The notes below the pieces were generated by a model that was not told the DNA's origin, did not search any database, and saw only the letters and a list, made by a program, of their open reading frames with translations. DNA of 64,000 bases, from positions 62,001-126,000 of the forward strand of contig CAZDOY010000002.1 of NCBI GenBank assembly GCA_964507185.1, written 5' to 3'. A program made the position numbers and the translations under genes. The stretch comes from CAVRTJ01 sp964507185. GTDB taxonomy: Bacteria > Acidobacteriota > UBA4820 > DSQY01. Of the stretch, positions 54,147 through 62,470 are shown one piece after another. The number at the start of each line of letters is the position of its first letter. The first letter of the stretch is position 1.

Positions 54147-55277
54147 CTACCTGCGCGCCGCCGCCGAGCCTCGCGCGTTCCGGTAGTAATCCATTCCTTC
54201 CAGGAGGATCTTCGCAGCGCGCTTCAATTTCTCCGCCTCCAGAACGTACGCGACCCGTACTTCGCTGGCACCGAGTCCCGGTGTCGCGTAGAAACCAGCA
54301 CCGGGGGCCACCATGACGGTTTCTCCGTTCAATTCCCAATCCGAAAGCAGCCACCGGGCGAAATCGTCGGAGTCGTCCAGCGGCAGCTTGGCGATCATGT
54401 AGAACGCGCCTTCCGGCTTCTTCAAGACCACCTTGGGATCAGCGGTGAGCCCCTTGAGCAGAGTGTCCCTGCGAGTCTGGTACTCGTCCCTGATGGGAAC
54501 GAAATAGGCCGGGTCCATCTTGTACGCGGCGATGGCACCCAGCTGTTCGATGGTGGGCGGACAAAGCCTTGCCTGCCCAAACTTGAGAGCCGCCTCCATG
54601 ATGCGCGTATTCCTGCTTATTAGCGCGCCGACCCTCGCACCGCAAGCCGAAAAACGCTTGGATATGGAATCGAGCACAACCACCCTGTCCTGCACATCGG
54701 CCAGTTCAAGGAGGCTGTGGTGTACGGAGCCCTCGTAGGTGAATTCCTTATAGACCTCGTCGCCTATCAGGAAGAGGTCGTGCTTCGCAGCGAGGGAAGC
54801 AAGGCCGCCGAGTTCCCCCTCCGTGAGGATCGTGCCCGTGGGGTTGTTCGGCGAACATATCAGAATGGCCCTGGTTCTTGGCGTGATCAACCGCTCGATC
54901 TCATCTACGGGAGGAAGACGGAATCCACTTTCCGCGCGGGTGGTTACGGGAACGATCTTGACACCGGCCATCGTTGCGAAGCCGTTGTAATTTGTGTAGA
55001 AAGGTTCCGGAATAATGATTTCGTCCCCCGGATCCGTGAGCAGGTTGAACGCAAAGAGTGCCGCTTCACTTCCGCCCGTTGTGATCAGGACATGGCGCAC
55101 ATCGAGTTCTATGGAATAGCGCGCGAAGTATTCCACGATGGCCTCTCGCAGTTCCGGCAAGCCGTCGCTCGGGCCGTAGCTCAGCACCGCGCCCTTCTGC
55201 CGATACTCGGCCACCGCGTCCAGATATGCCTGCGGCGTGGCTATATCCGGCTGCCCGATGTTGAGATGGTGAATTGA
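54147..55277 (-). CDS. Class I/II pyridoxal-phosphate aminotransferase (N-terminus in gap)
   Basis: 377 residues visible; the start is lost in the N gap. Motifs: YGPSDGLPELREAIVEYFAR, the substrate/cofactor segment CSPNNPTGTILTE, DEVYKEFTYEG, and the PLP lysine in LDSISKRFSACGARVG. It belongs to the aspartate/alanine aminotransferase fold. Substrate is not clear. The reading frame happens to continue into the OsmC gene through the gap, but these are two proteins. Confidence 0.9.
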   Translation of the reverse strand, partial: SIHHLNIGQPDIATPQAYLDAVAEYRQKGAVLSYGPSDGLPELREAIVEYFARYSIELDVRHVLITTGGSEAALFAFNLLTDPGDEIIIPEPFYTNYNGFATMAGVKIVPVTTRAESGFRLPPVDEIERLITPRTRAILICSPNNPTGTILTEGELGGLASLAAKHDLFLIGDEVYKEFTYEGSVHHSLLELADVQDRVVVLDSISKRFSACGARVGALISRNTRIMEAALKFGQARLCPPTIEQLGAIAAYKMDPAYFVPIRDEYQTRRDTLLKGLTADPKVVLKKPEGAFYMIAKLPLDDSDDFARWLLSDWELNGETVMVAPGAGFYATPGLGASEVRVAYVLEAEKLKRAAKILLEGMDYYRNARGSAAARR

Positions 55278-55377
55278 NNNNNNNNNNNNNNNNNNNNNNN
55301 NNNNNNNNNNNNNNNNNNNNNNNNNNNNNNNNNNNNNNNNNNNNNNNNNNNNNNNNNNNNNNNNNNNNNNNNNNNNN
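55278..55377. other. Assembly gap (100 N)
   Basis: Exactly 100 N between the end of the OsmC gene and the start of the aminotransferase gene. Both genes lose residues here; real size unknown. Confidence 0.98.
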
Positions 55378-55784
55378 TCTTCTATCTCCACCTCGTAGGT
55401 ATACTCGGCCGTGTTCCTCAGCATTGCGGCGATGGCGCAGTATTCCTCGTCTGCCAGCTCCACAGCGGCCCTGACCCTCTTCTCGCTGAGATTACGCCCG
55501 GTTATCCTGTACTTGACCTTGACTTCGACATAGACCGCGGGATTTTCCTCGGCCCGTCTGCCGTCGATGGTGACTTCCACACCGGTGACTTCCTGACGCA
55601 TTTTCTGCAGTATGGCTACGAGGTCTATCCCGGAGCACCCACCCAGCCCTATGAGGACGAGTTCGATGGGTGAAGGGGCGGCTCCGTCTCCGTCGTTGAA
55701 GGTGCTGTCCATCATGATCCAATGGCCGTTTTCGGACCGGCCGGCGAACGCGCTTTTTTCAAGCCATCGTACTTTTACGGACAT
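55378..55784 (-). CDS. OsmC-family protein (C-terminus in gap)
   Basis: 135 residues from the ATG at 55784, with AAGGGGGG 5 nt upstream. OsmC features: APSPIELVLIGLGGCSGIDL near residue 37 with the peroxidatic Cys, then a strand-helix core and the second region EEYCAIAAMLRNTAEY with the partner Cys. These proteins reduce organic hydroperoxides; some relatives (YhfA-like) have other roles. The protein is nearly complete (VEIE at the gap edge). Confidence 0.9.
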
Positions 55785-55893
55785 GTTGTCCCCCCTTGAT
55801 CTGAAGGTGCCATTATGGTCTTCGCACACGGCCTTTACAACCTCGGCACCAGGCATCAGAATTTAACCTGAGCATTAAGGAGATGCTGACGCG

Positions 55894-56664
55894 ATGAGAA
55901 CCATTATCCTCGGCGACGTTCACCTTGGTTCGCCTCTGTGCCGGACGGGCCAGTTGCTGGAGGTCCTCGAAAGGGTTCCCTATGACCGCCTGATCCTCAA
56001 CGGGGACATCTTCGACGACCTCAATTTCCGCAGGTTGCGCAGACAGCACTGGCTGGTCATGGAAAAGCTGAGACATCAGAGCCAGCGGCGCGAAATAATC
56101 TGGATCAGAGGCAACCACGACGGCAGCGCCAGCGTGCTGCGCCATTTGCTGGGGGTGCCCATTCTGAAGCAATTCACTTTCACCTTCCGCGGTGAAAAGG
56201 TCTACGTGATCCACGGGGACGAATTCGACGACTTCCAGAGTTCCGTGAAGAAAATGCACAGGCTCAGAAGCCTGCGCGACATCTTCTACGGTTTCGCCAT
56301 CTGGTTCGACGTACCGAGGAAGGCGGCAATCCAGTGGGCTCAGCGATCCACGTACGTTTTTGCCCGTTCGGCCACCAAAGTCCGCAACAAGGCCGTCGAA
56401 AAGGGACGATCCCTCAATGCCCGATGGGTCGTCGCCGGGCACACCCACCACCGGGAGGTGTCGACTCACAGTGGTGTCACCTATCTCAACCCGTCTTCGT
56501 GGCTCACCTCGAATCCGGCCTACGTCCTCTTCGACGACTCCCACGACGAACCGAGGCTGGTCGTCATGGGCTCCCGGCACAAGAAGACCCTGGGGCGGAC
56601 GGTCAGGACGAGAGTGCGCAAGGCCCGGCGGCGCATGAAGAAGAGACTCAATACGCCCGGCTGA
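55894..56664 (+). CDS. Metallophosphoesterase, LpxH-like
   Basis: 256 aa. All calcineurin-type metal motifs are present: GDVHLGS at residue 7, NGDIFDD near 40, RGNHDGS near 74, VIHGDEFDDF near 105 and VAGHTHHREV near 183. The layout resembles UDP-2,3-diacylglucosamine hydrolases of lipid A synthesis and the related family of LpxH-like proteins of other function. The basic C-terminal tail (RTRVRKARRRMKKR) may hold it at the membrane. No lipid A genes are adjacent, so the specific reaction is open. Confidence 0.85.
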   Translation: MRTIILGDVHLGSPLCRTGQLLEVLERVPYDRLILNGDIFDDLNFRRLRRQHWLVMEKLRHQSQRREIIWIRGNHDGSASVLRHLLGVPILKQFTFTFRGEKVYVIHGDEFDDFQSSVKKMHRLRSLRDIFYGFAIWFDVPRKAAIQWAQRSTYVFARSATKVRNKAVEKGRSLNARWVVAGHTHHREVSTHSGVTYLNPSSWLTSNPAYVLFDDSHDEPRLVVMGSRHKKTLGRTVRTRVRKARRRMKKRLNTPG

Positions 56665-56691
56665 AGGCCGCAAGAGGTCACGGCATATGAA

Positions 56692-56720
56692 AAGCCCCCG
56701 GCGGTCCGCGCCGGGGGCTT
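56692..56720. terminator. Hairpin terminator between convergent genes
   Basis: AAGCCCCCGGCG, 5-nt loop, CGCCGGGGGCTT: a perfect 12-bp stem. On the minus strand it runs into CTTTTC, giving a short T tract; on the plus strand only TT follows. It likely ends the transcript of the secreted-protein gene and perhaps both. Confidence 0.75.
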
Positions 56721-56747
56721 CGACCTATCGATCCGTCCGAGGAATTT

Positions 56748-58205
56748 TCAGGAAGTGCCGCCCTGGCCACCCGCCGCCGCCGGCGTTCCGGGAGCCATCG
56801 GCGTAACTTTTAGCAAATTCGGCTGGTATTCCAGCCGTGCCTTGTTGACCTTGAGGGAGTAGTGGACGCCTTTAATCTCCAGTTCTCCCGTCACGGCCTG
56901 CCCGGGCTTCAGTTCGAGTTTCCGGCCGTCCAGCGTAATATACGGAATCTCGTCCTTTGCGAAGCCGGCGGTGATGCTCTCGCGTATCTTTATGAGTATG
57001 GGACGGGATGAAGCGAACTCGAGCAAGCCCTTTCCCGTGAGACTGTAGTAGTTGTCACGGACCTGAGTCGTCCTGCTTATATCCGTCACGCCCGAGGGAA
57101 CGTATTTGTTGCTCCAGGCTATGCCCGGAACGGTCAGGGCCGACGTCAGGTCCAGCTCGACAACGAGGCCCGGAGCTTTGGTGATCTCGTCCATCCCGGC
57201 CTGCTGCCGGGCCTTGATGGCGGCTATCCGCGCCGACTCCTCTTTCACGATACCATCCACGTCCAGAAAGGAGAGGTCGGCGATGGGCGCGGTCCCGGCC
57301 GCCTTGACCAGAACGGGCTCGAGCGAGCTCTTGTCCGTCTGTTCCAACTCGGTCTTCCAGTCCACTCCAGCCGCGTCAAGGACAAGGGCAAGGGCGCAAC
57401 CGGTGTAGGTAAACCGCTCCCCCGTTACTCCCTTCCCCTCTTTTCCATATGTTTCCAAGGAACGAATAAGATCCTGCCGCGCTCCATTTGGGTCCGAGCT
57501 GTTCCTGGCCATGTAGCCCGCGTACTCCGCCAGCCCGTTCGTTGTCTCCAGCGCCCACTCGTATGGCCGGAGTGCCTCCGGAATGCCGGCCTGCCGCCTG
57601 TGCCTTAGCGAGAGGAAAGCGCCGATCAGGGAAGGAATCTCGCTCCTCTGCGCCGACAGCATGTGCACGAGCAACATGTCCTCCGCTCGGCTCATTGCGT
57701 CATTCTGCGCATCGAGGGTCCGAAAGTAAACGCCCTCGGGCATGGTGGGCTGCGGGAAACCGCGATAGGCTTCAAAAACTCCGAACGCTCGTCGGTAGAT
57801 GATCTCTATAGACCGAGGTACTGAGGCGACGGGGAGGCTTTCCGTGGATATCCACGCGCCGAGCCTCTCTCCTATGGGCCCCACCCCTTCGGCCGGCTTG
57901 TGCTCCCCCACAATCGAAGAACCGAGACCGATTCCGGGAGTATCCGCGTCGAGTGGATTGAAACCTGTGGGAAGCGGCGATACGTGAAAGAGAAGCCCGC
58001 TATTCGTCGCCGGGTCGAAGATGAATACCGGAACGTCCTGAAAGGCGAAGTCTTGCCAGATCGCCTTGTCTGCCTGCTTGGCCGTTTGATCCGCAGACTT
58101 CATCAGCGGCACGTCTTTTTGGAGAGCGTCTGGAACCGCGGCGGACAGCGCCGAAGACGAAGCCACCAGCGCGACAAGAACAACGAACGCCTTGATCGAA
58201 CGCAT
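56748..58205 (-). CDS. Exported protein of unknown family
   Basis: 485 aa from the ATG at 58205, with AAGGAGGT just upstream. Signal peptide MRSIKAFVVLVALVASSSAL, cleaved near SAAVPDA. The middle part is helical; the segment RPYEWALETTNGLAEYAGYM near residue 215 recalls the helix after the HExxH site in some zinc peptidases, but no HExxH is present. Residues 330-450 are beta-rich (IPYITLDGRKLELKPGQAVT). The C-terminus is Pro/Gly/Ala-rich. I do not recognise it. It is divergent from the kinase gene. Confidence 0.75.
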   Translation of the reverse strand: MRSIKAFVVLVALVASSSALSAAVPDALQKDVPLMKSADQTAKQADKAIWQDFAFQDVPVFIFDPATNSGLLFHVSPLPTGFNPLDADTPGIGLGSSIVGEHKPAEGVGPIGERLGAWISTESLPVASVPRSIEIIYRRAFGVFEAYRGFPQPTMPEGVYFRTLDAQNDAMSRAEDMLLVHMLSAQRSEIPSLIGAFLSLRHRRQAGIPEALRPYEWALETTNGLAEYAGYMARNSSDPNGARQDLIRSLETYGKEGKGVTGERFTYTGCALALVLDAAGVDWKTELEQTDKSSLEPVLVKAAGTAPIADLSFLDVDGIVKEESARIAAIKARQQAGMDEITKAPGLVVELDLTSALTVPGIAWSNKYVPSGVTDISRTTQVRDNYYSLTGKGLLEFASSRPILIKIRESITAGFAKDEIPYITLDGRKLELKPGQAVTGELEIKGVHYSLKVNKARLEYQPNLLKVTPMAPGTPAAAGGQGGTS

Positions 58206-58321
58206 CGTCACCTCCTTCCGATCACTCACAAAGTGTGCACCCACTCCACCCCATTCTGCAAGAAGCCTCGGTTGCCCACGAAAGACGCAACATGATGTAT
58301 ACTCCACAGAGAGAGGGATTC

Positions 58322-59266
58322 ATGTTTCTAAAAGATCAGCGAGTCGGAAAGTACCGCATAGAGAAACCTCTGGGTAACGGTGGTTTCGGCTCAGTCTTTC
58401 TTGCGGAAGATACTGTTATCGGGAAAATGGTCGCCGTCAAGGTTCCCCACAAACAGAACCAGAGCCGGGAGGCGATGGCCGCAGAGGCGCGACTCATGGC
58501 GCCTCTCAGTCATCCCAACATCGTTTCGGTTCTCACCGCGGACATGGACGAAGAGTCGAACGTCTTCTACATCGTCATGGAGTATGTGGAAGGCGAGTCG
58601 CTGGCCGAAAAGCTCACCCGAGAGGGCCACCTCGAGGAGCCCCAGGCCCTCGCATGGTCCATCCAGATCACCGACGCCGTCCGTTATGCCCATTCCCGCA
58701 ACATCCTGCACCGCGATCTCCGTCCCAGCAATGTGCTTCTAACGACCGACGGCCAGGCCAAGGTGGTCGATTTCTCCATATCCCGCCTTCTCGAGCAGGC
58801 CCCATATGCGTCGACCCGCATAGGATCCCCCCCGTACATGGCGCCCGAGCACTTCCAAGGCCGGGCGACGTTCGCATCGGACGTTTACTCCATCGGTGTC
58901 ATGATGTACGAGATGGTCACGGGCTCACTTCCCTTCTTCGACATCAACCCCTCGAGAATTGAGGAGCTCGTGGCCAGCGGACGCTTCACGCCGCCCGTGC
59001 TCAAGAACCGAAAGGTCAGCAAAGCATTCAGCGATATCGTCGTCCGCTGCATGCAACGGGACCTTTCCCAGCGTTATCGGAACGCAGAAGCCCTCCTGGA
59101 AGACCTGAAGCACATGCGCGTCACCCCCAGGCGGGAGAGAGAGCTGGCCGATATGCGTGAGCGAATTGCCGCCCGGGAGAACCCACGCGAGTCCTTCTGC
59201 TTCCATTGCCGCCGGCCTCTTCCCAAAAGAGCCGTCACCTGCCCGTTCTGCGGGCAACGCCAGTGA
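58322..59266 (+). CDS. Serine/threonine protein kinase with C-terminal zinc ribbon
   Basis: 314 aa from the ATG at 58322 (GAGAGGG upstream). Hanks-type kinase in residues 8-275: P-loop GNGGFGSVFLAED, lysine in MVAVKVPHK, catalytic loop ILHRDLRPSNVLL, the metal-binding motif as VVDFSIS (DFS instead of DFG) and APEHFQG for the APE motif. After a charged helix, residues 290-312 are a zinc ribbon, CFHCRRPLPKRAVTCPFC. No transmembrane segment is seen, unlike most PknB-type kinases, so it is cytosolic. The catalytic Asp and Lys are kept, so activity is likely. Targets unknown. Confidence 0.9.
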   Translation: MFLKDQRVGKYRIEKPLGNGGFGSVFLAEDTVIGKMVAVKVPHKQNQSREAMAAEARLMAPLSHPNIVSVLTADMDEESNVFYIVMEYVEGESLAEKLTREGHLEEPQALAWSIQITDAVRYAHSRNILHRDLRPSNVLLTTDGQAKVVDFSISRLLEQAPYASTRIGSPPYMAPEHFQGRATFASDVYSIGVMMYEMVTGSLPFFDINPSRIEELVASGRFTPPVLKNRKVSKAFSDIVVRCMQRDLSQRYRNAEALLEDLKHMRVTPRRERELADMRERIAARENPRESFCFHCRRPLPKRAVTCPFCGQRQ

Positions 59267-59273
59267 ATCGCCG

Positions 59274-60614
59274 ATGGGGCTGACGGATCGAATCAGAAAA
59301 ATCGTGCTCGAGGAAGTCCAGCAGGTTTCCAGGTTCAAGGATGTCCTGCGTTTCTGGCTGGGCCTTTTCTATCATGTCGCCCAGAAGGCCTGGGAAGACA
59401 GTTTTGCACAGAGAGCGGCCGCCCTGGCATTCTTCACGCTTCTCAATTTCCTGCCCATAGCGGGAATCCTCCTTTTCGTGCTCAGCCACTCACCGATCTT
59501 CAAAGAAAACATGGCCTCGGTAGAAAGGGTACTCGTGGAACAGATGGTCACGCCCGCCGCCCGGCAGGTCGTCATCGACCTCTTCACCAGCATTTCAAAG
59601 AATCTCTATGTTCTCGGCTCCGGGGCCTCCGGCGTGCTCGCCATCCTCATTCTCCTCTTTCTCGGCACGTCCCTTCTGAGAATGGTGGAGCGTTCACTCA
59701 ACGAGATATTCCGCTCTCCCGACGCGAGGGGAGCAATCATCTCACGAACGATCTACCTGTGGGCAGCGGTCACGCTTCTGCCCGTTTTCCTCGGGCTCTC
59801 GTTCGCGCTTTCGCGTCACGTAAGGCATGCTCTCGGAGGCGCCCTGGCGGTATTTCAATACCTATTGCCTTACGGGGTTACTTTTGCCGGCTTCATCCTG
59901 CTTTACCGTTTCATTCCAAAAGCGCGGGTGAAGATGAAGGCGGTGCTCCTCGCAGCCCTCTTTTCCTCTATCCTGTGGGAAACGGCCAAGCTCGGGCTGA
60001 GCGCCTATGTCCAGGAGGTGTTCAGCCGGAGTCCCGTCAGCAGGCTTTACGGCTCCCTTGCGCTGATCCCCATCGGCATGGTCTGGATCTACTACTCCTG
60101 GATCATCGTCCTGCTTGGAGCCGAACTGGCGTATGTACTGCACAACTTCGAGCAGATGCAGGTCGAAGCCCGCAAGCGCTGGCGCCTCGGAAAGGGCTTC
60201 GTTCCTCTGTCGAGGCAAGTCGCCCTGGCGCTGCTCCTCGAGGTTTTTCACTCCTACGCCCAAGGCGATGGCCCGGCGAACGTGACCGGGATGGCATCCG
60301 CCTACCAGGTTCACCCCGCGCAGACGCTGAGATGGTTCGAGGCGCTGGAGAAAGAGGGGACGGTCGTCCTTACGAAAGAAGAAGGTTTATTGCCTTCCCG
60401 TCCGCCGAAAACCGTGCCCCTTGCCGACGTGGCCGCGCTGTACGATGCGACCTTCCAGGATTTCCTTCCGTCCGGCCACGCGCTGACGGGGCGATGGGGC
60501 GCCGCAGAGCGTGAGAGTTTCAAGCAATGCTGGCAATCGACGACGTTTGAAGACCTCCTTGACGGCGAGGCGACTCTCGAGCCGCACCCCGGAAACGGGA
60601 CGACGGATCCGTGA
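59274..60614 (+). CDS. YihY/BrkB-family inner membrane protein (UPF0761) with C-terminal extension
   Basis: 446 aa from the ATG at 59274, 7 nt after the kinase stop. Six transmembrane segments in residues 30-290; family features include QRAAALAFFTLLNFLPIAGI near 43 and GSLALIPIGMVWIYYSWIIV near 262. Residues 300-446 form a cytosolic extension with a winged-helix-like part (RQVALALLLEVFHSYAQGDG; HPAQTLRWFEALEKEGTVVL). YihY proteins were once called RNase BN in error; function is unknown. The ribosome site is weak, consistent with coupling to the kinase gene. Confidence 0.88.
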   Translation: MGLTDRIRKIVLEEVQQVSRFKDVLRFWLGLFYHVAQKAWEDSFAQRAAALAFFTLLNFLPIAGILLFVLSHSPIFKENMASVERVLVEQMVTPAARQVVIDLFTSISKNLYVLGSGASGVLAILILLFLGTSLLRMVERSLNEIFRSPDARGAIISRTIYLWAAVTLLPVFLGLSFALSRHVRHALGGALAVFQYLLPYGVTFAGFILLYRFIPKARVKMKAVLLAALFSSILWETAKLGLSAYVQEVFSRSPVSRLYGSLALIPIGMVWIYYSWIIVLLGAELAYVLHNFEQMQVEARKRWRLGKGFVPLSRQVALALLLEVFHSYAQGDGPANVTGMASAYQVHPAQTLRWFEALEKEGTVVLTKEEGLLPSRPPKTVPLADVAALYDATFQDFLPSGHALTGRWGAAERESFKQCWQSTTFEDLLDGEATLEPHPGNGTTDP

Positions 60615-60757
60615 GGCCGCGTGGCACGCCTTCGTGTAATGCGCTCCGACCACGGCTTGAGCGCTTCCTCGTCGACGCCACCCATTCGGGACCCGGCCTT
60701 CGAGCATTTGCCTGACGGCGTCGAATGCTCTAGATTCAGTAAATCGTGGGGTCGTGG

Positions 60758-62386
60758 ATGTCGGATAAGTGGGGAGCTGAAAAAAGAGAACTGGCAGAGT
60801 TCTCATGGGGCGTCGTGAACGGTCCCGCGCTGCCCGACGGCCCAGACAGCCTCCTGGAATCCCACGCCAAGAAAATCGGCCACCTCCAAAACCTGTTAAG
60901 CCTCGTTGCCTCTCTTCCTGTGGCGGCCCGCCCGCCCGTCTGTGAGTGGGACGACATTCTCGGACCGCTCTGGCGAAAACTCTTTGTAAAGGGCTGCGAT
61001 ATAGACCGTTACACACTCGCGGGCATCTGGCGCCCGGTCCTTCTGGATGCGGGGGAGATCGACCGATTCTTGCGCGCAACCACTTCGGTGGCGGCATCCG
61101 CGAGGAATTTCTATCATTACGAGGAGGCGCTGGACTGCTGCCGGGAGGGCCGGGCCGCCGCGGAGGAACGAAAGTCGGCAGCGCTGGCCTATCTCATTAA
61201 CACGGAGGGTTTCATTCACGCCTGCATGAGGAACTATCCCGCAGCAGAGCGGTGCTTTGAAGAGGCCCTCACAATGGCGGAAGTCCTTCCAGAAAAAGAA
61301 CTTATGGACTGGGGCGGATTGAGCCGGAGCGATTTCATCGGCCAGGAACAGCTCAACCTTCTCGACATGAATCTGGATGTGGCGTATCGCGGGCAGGCCG
61401 CCGATGTATCGATGCTCATGCCGAAGATCCGGAAGCGCCTGAAGCTACTTGAGAAATGGCCGCTCAGCCCCGGGCTACTGGTCGTCCTTCGTCAGAATGA
61501 AGCCCAGCTGGCCGTCCTGGAAGAGGATTACGGTGAGGCGAAAAGCATCCTCGGACGCCTCTACTCGAAACCGTCGGGCACCGGTCCTTACCGCTTCTCC
61601 ATGCAGGCGATGCAGTGCCGCCTCCTGTCCATGACATCGAGCCGCGAGCGCAATTGGGACGCCGCCTACTACTGGATCAGAAAGGCTCTCAGAGACAGCA
61701 TCCAGAAATGCTATCCGGCCGAAGAACTCTTCGTGCTGGAGCAGGCCTTGTCCGTTCTTCGAGGTCTCCACGGCCCCAAGAGCCGCCAGGACCGCGATGA
61801 ACTCATCAGGGATCTCGTCCAACTGATGGAGGACAAGGACTGGTACACCGGCCGCCCGCATTCACGAAGCGTGAGCACCCTTGCCGTCAAACTTGGACGG
61901 CAGCTGCAGAAAGCCGTGGGATGGGAGGAGGATCTCGAAAAGATCCGGACCGCCGGTCTGCTTCACGACATTGGGAAGCTTATGATGCCCTGGTCCCTTC
62001 TCAACAAAATCGCTCCGATCACTCCCAAAGAACGCGCGATCCTGGCCGAGCACGCGAGTCACGGCGGGCGAATCCTGCGAGAGATAGGCATGACGGATGT
62101 CGCCGAAATCGTGGAGCAGCATCACGAAACCATGGACGGCACGGGATACCCCAGCGGTCTGCCTCCTGGGCGAGCGGCTGCCATAGTCGCCGTCTGCGAT
62201 GCCTACGAGGCCATGATCACTCCGAACCGTCGCTACAAAGAGCCGAAGTCGTCACAGAGGGCGCTGGCCGAGATTTCTGATCAATCAGGCAGGTTATACC
62301 ACCCTGACGTCGTGCAGGCGCTGTTCTCAACGGTTAAGGACTCGAGGGCGGAGGCCAGAGAACAGCTGGGAGGAATCTCACCCTGA
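60758..62386 (+). CDS. TPR-like protein with C-terminal HD-GYP phosphodiesterase domain
   Basis: 542 aa. Residues 100-330 are helical, TPR-like (FYHYEEALDCCREGRAAAEE; NYPAAERCFEEALTMAEVLP). Residues 365-530 are an HD-GYP domain: HSRSVSTLA, GLLHDIGKLMM and VEQHHETMDGTGYPSGLPPG, so both HD and GYP motifs are intact. The domain breaks down cyclic di-GMP. ATG at 60758 is chosen over a GTG at 60746. No receiver domain is present; the TPR part is probably the input. It is followed by a diguanylate cyclase gene. Confidence 0.9.
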   Translation: MSDKWGAEKRELAEFSWGVVNGPALPDGPDSLLESHAKKIGHLQNLLSLVASLPVAARPPVCEWDDILGPLWRKLFVKGCDIDRYTLAGIWRPVLLDAGEIDRFLRATTSVAASARNFYHYEEALDCCREGRAAAEERKSAALAYLINTEGFIHACMRNYPAAERCFEEALTMAEVLPEKELMDWGGLSRSDFIGQEQLNLLDMNLDVAYRGQAADVSMLMPKIRKRLKLLEKWPLSPGLLVVLRQNEAQLAVLEEDYGEAKSILGRLYSKPSGTGPYRFSMQAMQCRLLSMTSSRERNWDAAYYWIRKALRDSIQKCYPAEELFVLEQALSVLRGLHGPKSRQDRDELIRDLVQLMEDKDWYTGRPHSRSVSTLAVKLGRQLQKAVGWEEDLEKIRTAGLLHDIGKLMMPWSLLNKIAPITPKERAILAEHASHGGRILREIGMTDVAEIVEQHHETMDGTGYPSGLPPGRAAAIVAVCDAYEAMITPNRRYKEPKSSQRALAEISDQSGRLYHPDVVQALFSTVKDSRAEAREQLGGISP

Positions 62387-62470
62387 CGAAGCTTCCGGAC
62401 ACAGACGGAAAGGCAGCCACGATGATCGTTTCTTGCTTAGTGGCCAAGACGCCGGAACCGGGGTGGTCGC

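Noticed and set aside
54147..55784. A fused OsmC-aminotransferase protein
   Set aside because: The join runs only through 100 N of unknown true length; each half is a complete separate family and OsmC has nearly reached its usual end.
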